DNA of 64,000 nt from Betaproteobacteria bacterium (GTDB taxonomy: Bacteria > Pseudomonadota > Gammaproteobacteria > Burkholderiales > Usitatibacteraceae), in NCBI GenBank assembly GCA_016708825.1, contig JADJEZ010000001.1, positions 248,001-312,000 on the forward strand, given 5' to 3'. Shown piece by piece: positions 44,279 through 52,000 of this stretch. The first letter of the stretch is position 1. Each line of letters starts with the position of its first letter. The position numbers and the translations under genes are program-made. Below the pieces are notes generated by a model that saw only the letters and a program-made list of their open reading frames with translations, made no database searches and had not been told where the DNA came from.

Positions 44279-44950
44279 ATGCCGAAGGATTTCAAGAACA
44301 GCCCGTCGCCCCGCGAGTCCGGCCGCACGGCGCACCCCTTGCTGCTCGGCATGATCATCGGGCTGCTCATGGGCATCGTGATCGCCCTCGGCGTGGCGCT
44401 GTGGCTGAACCGCCTGTCCAACCCCTTCGTCGACCAGCCCAAGCCCATCGAGCCGCTCGCGCGTATCGGCCCCACGCAGCCGCCCAAGCCGGACGAGAAG
44501 GGCGCGCCGGAGAAGCCGGGCGCGACGAAGCCCGCCGCCGACAGGCCCCGGACCGACCGGCCGCGCTTCGAGTTCTACACGATGCTGCCGGGCGAAAAGG
44601 AAGTCACCGACCGCGAGGCGAAATCGGCCGCCGCACGCCCGAAGGAACCGCTGAAGGGTGGCCCCGGCTCCTCGCCCAACCAGCCCAAGCCCTATTCCGG
44701 CGACACCTACTGGCTGCAGGCCGGCGCCTTCTCCGAGGAAAAGGACGCCGACAACATGAAGGCGAAGATCGCCTTCACGGGCCTCGAGGCGAGCGTGAAG
44801 CCCGTCGACATCCCCGGCAAGGGCATCCTGCACCGCGTGCGCCTGGGCCCCTACCAGAGCCTGGACGACGTGAACCGAATCAAGGCCACGCTGTCCCAGA
44901 ACGGGGTCGGCGCGACCATCATCCGCACCGACGAAACCAAGAACCGCTGA
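44279..44950 (+). CDS. SPOR domain membrane protein (FtsN-like)
   Basis: This 223-residue protein has a short cytoplasmic start, one membrane helix (residues about 21-43), a Pro/Lys-rich periplasmic linker, and a C-terminal SPOR domain (YWLQAGAFSEEKDADNMKAK, LHRVRLGPYQSLDDVNRIK). SPOR domains bind denuded septal peptidoglycan, so a cell-division location is likely. The argS-SPOR-dsbA order is typical of betaproteobacteria. It starts directly at the base after the argS stop. Confidence 0.88.
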   Translation: MPKDFKNSPSPRESGRTAHPLLLGMIIGLLMGIVIALGVALWLNRLSNPFVDQPKPIEPLARIGPTQPPKPDEKGAPEKPGATKPAADRPRTDRPRFEFYTMLPGEKEVTDREAKSAAARPKEPLKGGPGSSPNQPKPYSGDTYWLQAGAFSEEKDADNMKAKIAFTGLEASVKPVDIPGKGILHRVRLGPYQSLDDVNRIKATLSQNGVGATIIRTDETKNR

Positions 44951-44962
44951 CGGAGTAAAACC

Positions 44963-45649
44963 ATGCACCTGCGCCGCTTCCTCACCCTCGCCCTCGCGGC
45001 CTTCGGCTTCATGGCCGCGGGCGCCCAGGCCCAGCAACCGGGGCAGAAGTTCACCCTGCTCAATCCGCCCCAGGCCACGGAAGGCGGCGGCAAGGTCGAG
45101 GTGATCGAGTTCTTCTCCTACGCCTGCGGCCACTGCTACAACCTCGAGCCCTTCCTCGAGAGCTGGGCGAAAAAGCTCCCCGCCGACGTGGTCTTCAAGC
45201 GCGTTCCCGGCGTAGGCAGCGGCGCGTGGTCGCAGCTGGGGCTCCTCTACTACTCGCTCGAGGCCATGGGCAAGCTCGACCCGGTGCACGGCAAGGCGTT
45301 CGACGCGATCCACAAGGAGAACACGAACCTCGCCAACCCGAAGGTGCGCGAATCCTGGCTCGCCAAGCAGGGCATCGACGTGGCGCAGTACAACGCAGTG
45401 GAGAAATCCTTCACCGTGCAGTCGAAGCTCGCGCGCGCCGCGCAGCTCATGGGCGCCTACAAGGTCGACGGCGTGCCGATGATGATCGTGAACGGCAAGT
45501 ACGTCACCTCCACCACCCACGCCGGCAGCCCCGAGGCCGTGGTCGCCGTGGTCGACCAGCTGATCGCCATGGCGCGCAAGGAGAGCGGCACGAGCACCGC
45601 CGAGGCTCCCAGGCCCGCCGCGCCGAAACCCGCCGCGATCAAGAAGTAG
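44963..45649 (+). CDS. dsbA: Thiol:disulfide interchange protein DsbA
   Basis: This 228-residue periplasmic oxidase has a signal peptide (to about residue 23) and a thioredoxin fold with the active site CGHC (C55, C58) in EFFSYACGHCYNLEPF. The cis-proline is in VDGVPMMIVNGKY. It introduces disulfides into exported proteins and is reoxidised by DsbB. The C-terminus carries a short Ala/Pro/Lys tail. It follows the SPOR gene by 12 bases. Confidence 0.95.
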   Translation: MHLRRFLTLALAAFGFMAAGAQAQQPGQKFTLLNPPQATEGGGKVEVIEFFSYACGHCYNLEPFLESWAKKLPADVVFKRVPGVGSGAWSQLGLLYYSLEAMGKLDPVHGKAFDAIHKENTNLANPKVRESWLAKQGIDVAQYNAVEKSFTVQSKLARAAQLMGAYKVDGVPMMIVNGKYVTSTTHAGSPEAVVAVVDQLIAMARKESGTSTAEAPRPAAPKPAAIKK

Positions 45650-45660
45650 CCGCCGCTTCC

Positions 45661-45697
45661 GGGGCCGGGATACTTTTTCGCGAAGTATCCCGGCCCC
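45661..45697 (+). repeat. Perfect 15-bp hairpin between dsbA and the SDR gene
   Basis: GGGGCCGGGATACTT (45661-45675) and its exact complement (45683-45697) enclose TTTCGCG. It lies 11 bases after the dsbA stop and 10 bases before the SDR start. It may work as a terminator for dsbA and would also occlude the SDR ribosome binding site if formed. Its form suggests a REP-type element. Confidence 0.75.
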
Positions 45698-45707
45698 GAT
45701 CCATTGC

Positions 45708-46460
45708 ATGGTCGTCTTCCTCACGGGCGCGAGCAGCGGCATAGGCGAGGCGCTCGCGCGCCACTACGCCGGGCAGGGCGCCAAACTGGGTCTCGTCGCG
45801 CGCCGGGCCGATCTGCTCGAGACGCTTCGCCAGTCGCTGCCCGCAGGGGTTGAGACCTACGTGGCGGACGTTCGCGATCTCGGCGCCCTAAAGGCCGCCG
45901 CCGCCGATTTCATTGCCAGGAACGGCCCGCCGGATCTCGTGATCGCCAACGCCGGCATCTCCCACGGCACGCTCACCGAGCATGCGGACGATTCCGAAGT
46001 CTTCCGCCAGGTCCTCGACATCAACGTGATCGGGATGGTGAACACCTTCCACCCCTTCGTGGCCGCGATGCGCAAGGCGGGCCGCGGCACCCTCGCCGGT
46101 GTGGCGAGCGTGGCAGGCTACCGGGGATTGCCGGGCGCGGGCGCCTACAGCGCCTCGAAGGCCGCGGCCATCCGCTACCTCGAGAGCCTGCGCGTGGAGC
46201 TGCGCGGCACCGGCGTGAAAGTGGCCACCATCTGCCCGGGCTACATCGCCACGCCCATGACCGAGAAGAACCCCTACCCGATGCCCTTCATCCTCGGCGC
46301 CGACGATTTCGCGCGCCGCTTTGCGCGCGTGGTGGCCGCCGGCAGGGACTACGCGGTCATCCCGTGGCAGATGGCCATCGTGGCGAAGCTCCTCGCCATC
46401 CTGCCCAACGCGCTCTACGACGCCGCCTTCGCCAAGGCGGGACGCAAGCCGCGCAAGTAA
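45708..46460 (+). CDS. Short-chain dehydrogenase/reductase
   Basis: This 250-residue classical SDR has the NAD(P) loop TGASSGIGEALARHYA, NAGIS after strand 4, and the catalytic Ser and YSASK in SVAGYRGLPGAGAYSASKAA. The C-terminal segment IVAKLLAILPNALYDA is hydrophobic and could associate with membrane. The substrate cannot be predicted. The ATG at 45708 lies immediately behind the 15-bp hairpin. Confidence 0.88.
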   Translation: MVVFLTGASSGIGEALARHYAGQGAKLGLVARRADLLETLRQSLPAGVETYVADVRDLGALKAAAADFIARNGPPDLVIANAGISHGTLTEHADDSEVFRQVLDINVIGMVNTFHPFVAAMRKAGRGTLAGVASVAGYRGLPGAGAYSASKAAAIRYLESLRVELRGTGVKVATICPGYIATPMTEKNPYPMPFILGADDFARRFARVVAAGRDYAVIPWQMAIVAKLLAILPNALYDAAFAKAGRKPRK

Positions 46461-46490
46461 ATGGGGCCTGGTTCAATTCGAACCCGACTC
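46461..46490 (+). repeat. Palindromic element after the SDR gene
   Basis: Starting at the SDR stop, ATGGGGCCTGGTTCAATTCG continues into AACCCGACTCC. The core GGTTC-AATT-CGAACC is an inverted repeat, with imperfect outer arms. It lies at the convergent junction with the secreted hydrolase gene. Confidence 0.45.
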
Positions 46491-46494
46491 CGAA

Positions 46495-47835
46495 CTACTT
46501 CGTGCGCGGGTACTGGCGCGACTCCAGGGGCTTCGGCCGGTAGGCCGTGTCGAAGTGGCATCCGCCCTCGTGGCGCGCGGCGTGCTTTTCGCACAGGGCC
46601 GCAACCGACTGTGGCGTCGGTTTCTCGCCCGCATCCACCCACTTCATGAGCGCCTCGAGCAGCGCCGCGTACTGGGGCGTGCCGAGATAGCTGTGCTCCG
46701 CCTCGCGCGTGAAGGTCTGCACGAGGCGATCGCCGCTGCCGCCCTTCTCGAGCGTCGCGCGGTACACCGAGTCCTGCTCGACGAAGACCGTGGGGTCGCC
46801 GATCGCGTGCATCGTGAGCACCGGGATCGCGACCTTGCCGGTGAGCGCGCCGTCGGCGGCGAATCTGGCGGCCGCTTCCGGATCCGCCTCGAAGCGCGCA
46901 ACACCCTTGTTGAGCGCTTCGTCGTCGTCGGAGCCGGTGTAGCGCACGCCCACGTTCGTGAACGGGTTCTTCCCGCCCAGGCGCTTGTGGACGATGTCCT
47001 GGAAAAGCAGCGTCGACCAGTTGAGGTGCCCCGGCAGGCCCTTCTCGACGACGTGCAGCACCCCGAGGAGGTTGGCGAGTCTGCGCTTCTGCTCGGCGCT
47101 GCGCTTGTCCGCCGGAAGATTCAGCCCCGTGCACTCGTCGAGACGCGCGCGGACCTCCTTCGCGGCGAGCTTGGTTGCCGCCGGCAGGCCCATCCACAAC
47201 GGATACTGCGGCTCGTCGGCGCGCGGGTGGTTGCCGCAGTAGTACTGGTAGACCGCGCGCAGGTCCGCGCGGAAATCGTAGGCGAGCCCGTTTCCGGCGA
47301 CCACGCCGCTCGTGAGGAGCGCGCCGTCGTAGGCGGGCTTGCCGTCGGCGCCTTTCGCGTAGCGCTCGACCTGATACGCGACCACGGCCCCGCCCCAGGA
47401 CTGGCCGTGGGCGATCGTGCGCCGCGGCGCGCCGAACTTCTCCACGTAGATCCTGCGCAGGTTCTCGCTGTCCTCGGCCGAGGCGGCGATGCCGATATAG
47501 CCGCCCTCGCGGTAGCTCGCGGCGGCCATGGCGAAGCCTTCCTTCACGATGATCGCGAAGCGCTTCAGGTCCGCGAGTTCGCTTTCGGGCTTCGGCGCCG
47601 GCAGCCGCGGGCCGCCGTGGGAGTGCACGACGAGGACGCCGTTCCAGTTCGCGGGCTTCGCGATCCAGTAGTAGGAGCCGTTCGCGTCCCTGCCCGCGTG
47701 GCAGGTGGTCCCGGCCGGAAGCTCCGCAGGGCACGGGGCCTCTTGCTGCGCGCGCGCGCCGAGGGCGAGCAGGGCAAGGGCCGCGCCCAGGACGAGCGGG
47801 AGACGTCGGGCGGTGTCGGTGGTGGGGTTTGCCAT
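46495..47835 (-). CDS. Secreted alpha/beta hydrolase (prolyl-oligopeptidase-like fold)
   Basis: This 446-residue protein has a signal peptide (cleavage near ARAQQ) and then a hydrolase fold. GVLVVHSHGGPRLP is the oxyanion region, the nucleophile is in AHGQSWGGAVVAYQ, an aspartate is in HAIGDPTVFVEQ, and a histidine is in REAEHSYLG. An inserted helical cap lies at about residues 200-310. Several cysteines suggest disulfides. The substrate is unknown, possibly a peptide or ester. The ATG at 47835 gives the signal peptide; an upstream ATG at 47877 adds 14 residues of poor character. Confidence 0.75.
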   Translation of the reverse strand: MANPTTDTARRLPLVLGAALALLALGARAQQEAPCPAELPAGTTCHAGRDANGSYYWIAKPANWNGVLVVHSHGGPRLPAPKPESELADLKRFAIIVKEGFAMAAASYREGGYIGIAASAEDSENLRRIYVEKFGAPRRTIAHGQSWGGAVVAYQVERYAKGADGKPAYDGALLTSGVVAGNGLAYDFRADLRAVYQYYCGNHPRADEPQYPLWMGLPAATKLAAKEVRARLDECTGLNLPADKRSAEQKRRLANLLGVLHVVEKGLPGHLNWSTLLFQDIVHKRLGGKNPFTNVGVRYTGSDDDEALNKGVARFEADPEAAARFAADGALTGKVAIPVLTMHAIGDPTVFVEQDSVYRATLEKGGSGDRLVQTFTREAEHSYLGTPQYAALLEALMKWVDAGEKPTPQSVAALCEKHAARHEGGCHFDTAYRPKPLESRQYPRTK

Positions 47836-47998
47836 GGCGGGATCCTGCGTCGTCGTGAAATCCGCACCACTGTACATGCCGCGGAGCCCTCGGACGCACC
47901 CGGGCTTGTGGCGCCGCCCAACCTCGTCTCGCGCATCGGCGACACGAACCCCGCGATGTCGCGCTTCGTGCGCTTCGCGCTGGAGCTGCGCGAGGCCG

Positions 47999-48805
47999 CT
48001 AGAGCTGCGGCTCGGTCTCGCCCTGGGTCGGGCGCCAGACGAGGAGCCGCTTCTCCGCGAAGGAAACCGCGAAGTCGAGCACCAGCGCGAACATCGTGAG
48101 GACGAGGATCCCCGCGAAGACGGTGTTGATGTCGAAGGCGCCCTCGGCCATGTGGATCAGGTAGCCCACGCCCTTGGCGCTCCCGAGGTACTCGCCCACG
48201 ACCGCGCCCACGAAGGCCATGCCCACCGAGGTGTGCAGGCTCGAGAACACCCACGAGGTGGCCGACGGGAGGTACACGAAGCGCAGGAGCTGCCGGCGCG
48301 TGGCCCCCAGCATGGTCGCGTTGTTGAGCACGACGGGGCTTACTTCCTTCACGCCCTGGTAGACGTTGAAGAAGACGATGAAGAATACGAGCGTCACGCC
48401 GAGGGCCACCTTCGACCAGATGCCGAGCCCGAACCACACCATGAAGATGGGGGCGAGCACCACGCGCGGCATCGCGTTCATCGCCTTGATGTAGGGGTCG
48501 AAAAGCGCCGAGGCGAAAGGCGTGAGCCCCAGCCAGAGGCCGATCACGAGCCCCAGGACGGAGCCGATCACGAACGCGAGCGCCGTCTCCTGGAGCGTCA
48601 CCCACAGGTGCGGGTAGATCTCGCCGCTCGCGAACCATTCCACGATCACGTGGAACATCTTCACCGGCTCGCCGAAGAAGAAGGCGGCGCGGTGCGGGTT
48701 GTCCCACACGAAGGGCGGGATCAGTTCCGGGTGCGTGGCGAAATGCCAGAAGGCGAAGATCGCCACCAGGAGCAGGACCTGCCAGATCCAGAGTTTCCTT
48801 CTCAT
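47999..48805 (-). CDS. ABC transporter permease, NitT/TauT type
   Basis: This 268-residue inner-membrane permease has about six helices and the EAA-type cytoplasmic loop in NNATMLGATRRQLLRFVYLPSA. It belongs to the SsuC/TauC family that pairs with NMT1-like binding proteins. The binding protein and ATPase are the next genes upstream on the same strand. The substrate class (sulfonates, nitrate, riboflavin or pyrimidine precursors, aromatic acids) cannot be fixed by sequence. Confidence 0.87.
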   Translation of the reverse strand: MRRKLWIWQVLLLVAIFAFWHFATHPELIPPFVWDNPHRAAFFFGEPVKMFHVIVEWFASGEIYPHLWVTLQETALAFVIGSVLGLVIGLWLGLTPFASALFDPYIKAMNAMPRVVLAPIFMVWFGLGIWSKVALGVTLVFFIVFFNVYQGVKEVSPVVLNNATMLGATRRQLLRFVYLPSATSWVFSSLHTSVGMAFVGAVVGEYLGSAKGVGYLIHMAEGAFDINTVFAGILVLTMFALVLDFAVSFAEKRLLVWRPTQGETEPQL

Positions 48806-48905
48806 CGCCTTACCCCCGGCCCCTCTCCGGAAAGGCAGAGGAGCATCGCTTCGCTCTTGAAGTCGTCCTGCCGCGCGCCCGGGTGACCATGGAGCAGCGC
48901 CGCAC

Positions 48906-49718
48906 TCACGCGGTCGTCCGGTTGCGCGTCTGCGCGTAGCCCTTGAGCACCTCGTCCTTCATCGCGTGCCAGATCCTGTCGTGCAGGGCGATGAAGCGCG
49001 GCGAGAGGCGGATCTCGGAGACGTCGCGGGGCCTGGGCAGGTCGATTGCGAATTCCCCGATGGGATGCGAGGCGGGCCCCGCGGAGAGGATCACCACGCG
49101 GTCGGAGAGCGAAATCGCCTCCTCGAGGTCGTGGGTGATGAAGATGACGCTCTTGCGGTCGGCGCTCCAGAGCTCGAGCAGCTCGTTCTCCATGAGTTGC
49201 CGCGTCTGCACGTCGAGCGCGGAGAACGGCTCGTCCATGAGCAGGATCTGCGGGTCGAGGATCAGCATCTGCGCGAGCGAGACGCGCTTGCGCATGCCGC
49301 CGGAGAGCTGGTGCGGATAGCGGTCGCCGAAGCCCGCGAGCCCCACGCGCTCGAGCCACGCCTCCCCCTTCGCCCGCGCGGTGCGCGCCTCCTCGCCGCG
49401 GAACTGCAGCCCCGCCGTGACGTTGTCCAGGGCGCTCCTCCAGGGCATCAGCGCTTCGGACTGGAACATGTAACCCGCGTGACGGTTGATGCCGGAAAGC
49501 GCGTCGCCGTGGATCTTCACCGAACCCGACGAGGGCCTGAGGAGCCCGGCGGCCACGTTCAGGAGCGTGGACTTCCCGCATCCCGTCGGCCCCACCACCG
49601 AGACGAACTCGCCGTCGGCGATCGCGAGATCCACGTCGCGCACGGCCGTGTAGCTGCCCTCGCCGCCCTTGGCGGCGAAGGTGCAGGTGATCTTCTCGAG
49701 CAAAACGGAAGCGCTCAT
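48906..49718 (-). CDS. ABC transporter ATP-binding protein, NitT/TauT type
   Basis: This is an ATPase of about 270 residues with Walker A GPTGCGKSTLLN, the Q-loop FQSEALMPW, the signature QLSGGMRKRVSLAQ, Walker B ILLMDEPFSALD and the H-loop ITHDLEEA. It powers uptake through the adjacent permease. The ATG at 49718 has an AAGG upstream and gives MSASVLLEKI; an ATG at 49751 would add 11 residues. The binding-protein gene lies 153 bases further upstream. Confidence 0.88.
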   Translation of the reverse strand: MSASVLLEKITCTFAAKGGEGSYTAVRDVDLAIADGEFVSVVGPTGCGKSTLLNVAAGLLRPSSGSVKIHGDALSGINRHAGYMFQSEALMPWRSALDNVTAGLQFRGEEARTARAKGEAWLERVGLAGFGDRYPHQLSGGMRKRVSLAQMLILDPQILLMDEPFSALDVQTRQLMENELLELWSADRKSVIFITHDLEEAISLSDRVVILSAGPASHPIGEFAIDLPRPRDVSEIRLSPRFIALHDRIWHAMKDEVLKGYAQTRNRTTA

Positions 49719-49903
49719 GGCATTTGCAGCCTTGGTATCGACCGAAGCCATTCGTCCGTCATCGCACGGACGGCCCTGTAGTGGCGCCCCGCAGTCGCGT
49801 CCCGCAGTCGCGCACGGTGGTCTTGCCCGGTCGTGTTGATCGGCGGGCGAAGCCCGTCCGATCGAACACGGTTCCCGATGTCATCTTGAATTGGCGCTGT
49901 CGC

Positions 49904-50932
49904 TTACTTGAATTTGGAGGCGGCCTTCCGTGCAAACGAGTTGTCGAACGTCTGTTCGAGCTTGATCGAGTCCCCCGCCTTGATCACCGACGGCTCGAAC
50001 TGCTTGAGCACCTTGTAGACGTTCTGCGCGGCCTTCATCGTCATCTGGCCGTCCTCGGAGTAGCCGATCATGTTCTTCAGCAGCCCCGCCTTGTAGAGCG
50101 AGGGGTTGGCGGCCTTGTAGGCATCCGGCATGAGGTCGACGATCTGCTGGGGCGTGGCCTTCGCGATCCAGCGGTTGGCGCGCACGATCGCGTTCACCAC
50201 GGCCTGCACCGTGTTCGGGTTCTTCCTGATGAACTCGTCGGTGATGTAGATCACGCTCGCGTGGTAGTCGCCGCCGTAGATGTCGTTCATGCCCCGCTCG
50301 GTGCGGCTGTCGGCCACGGCCACGAACTTGCCCGTGTCCTCCAGGAGCGTGACGACGGGGTCGAGATTGGAGAGCGCGTCGATCTCGCCCTTCTCCATCG
50401 CCGCGAAGGCGCCCGAGCCCACGCCCACGCCGACCACGGAAATGTCGGTGGGCTTGAGCCCGCCCTTGGCGAGGATGTTGTTCACGAACATGTTGGTCGA
50501 GGAACCCGGAGCGGAGACGCCCACCTTGAGTCCCTTCAGGTCCGCCGGGCCCTTGTACTTCGCCGCCTTGTCCCTGGGCAGCAGCAGCACGATGGAGCTG
50601 TACTTCGCCTGCAGCACCACCGCCTTGATGGGCTGCTTCTTCGCGGCCATGTTGATGGTGTGCTCGTAGGCGCCGGAGACCATGTCGGCCGAGCCGCCCA
50701 CCATCGCCTGCAGCGCCTTCGAGCCGCCCGCGAAGTCGGGGATCTCGACTTCCAGCCCCTCGTCCTTGAAGTAGCCCAGGCGCTCCGCCACCGACAGCGG
50801 CAGGTAGTAGAAAAGGCTCTTGCCGCCCACGGCGATCGTGATCTTCTTCTTCTCCGGCGCCTGGGCACCGGCGGTGACCGCCATCATCGTTCCCACGGCC
50901 AGGGCCGCGAGCATCCCGAGAATCCGCTTCAT
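49904..50932 (-). CDS. ABC transporter substrate-binding protein (NMT1/SsuA-like)
   Basis: This 342-residue periplasmic protein has a signal peptide (cleavage near AGAQA) and the NMT1/THI5-like fold: FYYLPLSVAERLGYFKDEGLEVEI, QAMVGGSADMVSGAYEHTI and KGLKVGVSAPGSSTNMFVN. It delivers the substrate to the permease/ATPase pair that follows. Start ATG 50932 with a strong GAGGAG site. HMG-CoA-lyase-like gene upstream on the same strand, 67 bases away, suggests an organic-acid or thioester-forming substrate; this is inferred. Confidence 0.87.
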   Translation of the reverse strand: MKRILGMLAALAVGTMMAVTAGAQAPEKKKITIAVGGKSLFYYLPLSVAERLGYFKDEGLEVEIPDFAGGSKALQAMVGGSADMVSGAYEHTINMAAKKQPIKAVVLQAKYSSIVLLLPRDKAAKYKGPADLKGLKVGVSAPGSSTNMFVNNILAKGGLKPTDISVVGVGVGSGAFAAMEKGEIDALSNLDPVVTLLEDTGKFVAVADSRTERGMNDIYGGDYHASVIYITDEFIRKNPNTVQAVVNAIVRANRWIAKATPQQIVDLMPDAYKAANPSLYKAGLLKNMIGYSEDGQMTMKAAQNVYKVLKQFEPSVIKAGDSIKLEQTFDNSFARKAASKFK

Positions 50933-50999
50933 GTTTGCTCTCCTCTCGTTGTTCGATCCCGGCTCGTGCACCGGGTGCGTTGAAATCGTCCTGCGAAAT

Positions 51000-51941
51000 T
51001 CAGGCGCCGGCCTGCAGGGAGGCGGGCAAGGGATGCAGCGCGAGGCTCTTTCCGGACTTGGCCACCTGGCCGGGCGTGTCGTGGCCGACGATGCCCGGCA
51101 CGCGCCGCGCGGCGGCGATGAGCCGGTCCAGGTCCACGCCGGTGTCGTAGCCCATGTCGGCGAGCATGTTGACCATGTCCTCGGTGCAGATGTTGCCGGT
51201 GGCGCCGGGCGCGAAGGGGCAGCCGCCGAGGCCGGCTACGGAGCCGTCGAAGGAGCGCACGCCCGCCTCGATTCCGGCGATCACGTTCGCGAGCCCCATG
51301 CCGCGCGTGTTGTGGAAATGCAGGGTGTAGTAGGTGTCGTCCTTCGTGGGGAAGCGGTCGAGCACATGGGCCGTGAGTTCCTCGACCTGGCGCGGGTTGG
51401 CCATCCCTGTGGTGTCGGCGAGCGAGATGCCGTCCACGCCCGCGGCGCGGAACGCCTCCACGAAGCGCAGCACCACCGCCTCTTCCACCCGGCCCTCGAA
51501 GGGACAGCCGAAGGTGGTGGACAAGCTCATGGTCAGGCGCATCCCGGCCTCGTGCGCGGCGCGCACCATCGCCGGCAGCTCGGCGAGCGATTGCTCGTGC
51601 GTGCGATTGATGTTGGCACGGTTGTGCGTTTCGGAAGCGGAGACCACGCCGTTCAGTTCGTCGGGCCTCTTCGCCGCCGCCGCCGCGTTCTGCACGCCGC
51701 GCAGGTTGGGCACCAACGCCACGTAGACCACGCCGGGCACGCGTGTGATGCCCGCAAGCACCTCGTTCGCATCCGCCATCGCCGGCACCGCCTTCGCGCT
51801 CACGAAGGAGGTCACCTCGATCCGCGCGAGCCCGGTGCGCGAGAGCTCGTCGATGAGGGAGATCTTCGTCGCCGTGGGGACGAAGCTCTTCTCCATCTGG
51901 AAGCCGTCGCGAACGGCTACGTCGTTGATGTGGAGGCGCAT
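51000..51941 (-). CDS. Hydroxymethylglutaryl-CoA lyase-like enzyme
   Basis: This 313-residue TIM-barrel protein of the HMGL/DRE-TIM family has the catalytic Arg-Asp in VAVRDGFQ, the metal ligands in TLHFHNTRGMGLANV, and the glycine-rich loop cysteine in GLGGCPFAPGATGN. Canonical HMG-CoA lyase splits HMG-CoA to acetoacetate and acetyl-CoA. Related members cleave other 3-hydroxy-3-methyl acyl-CoAs (for example citramalyl-CoA), and nearby CoA-transferase and MFS genes fit either. ATG at 51941, divergent from ppc by 59 bases. Confidence 0.82.
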   Translation of the reverse strand: MRLHINDVAVRDGFQMEKSFVPTATKISLIDELSRTGLARIEVTSFVSAKAVPAMADANEVLAGITRVPGVVYVALVPNLRGVQNAAAAAKRPDELNGVVSASETHNRANINRTHEQSLAELPAMVRAAHEAGMRLTMSLSTTFGCPFEGRVEEAVVLRFVEAFRAAGVDGISLADTTGMANPRQVEELTAHVLDRFPTKDDTYYTLHFHNTRGMGLANVIAGIEAGVRSFDGSVAGLGGCPFAPGATGNICTEDMVNMLADMGYDTGVDLDRLIAAARRVPGIVGHDTPGQVAKSGKSLALHPLPASLQAGA

Positions 51942-52000
51942 GGCGGGGCCGTTTCGGGGAAGGGTGGATTTTACCCCGCGATTCGGAGAAGCTTCGTACC

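Noticed and set aside
42569..45742. Minus-strand frame of about 1057 codons opposite argS-SPOR-dsbA
   Set aside because: Runs across three well-supported genes on the other strand and has shadow composition.
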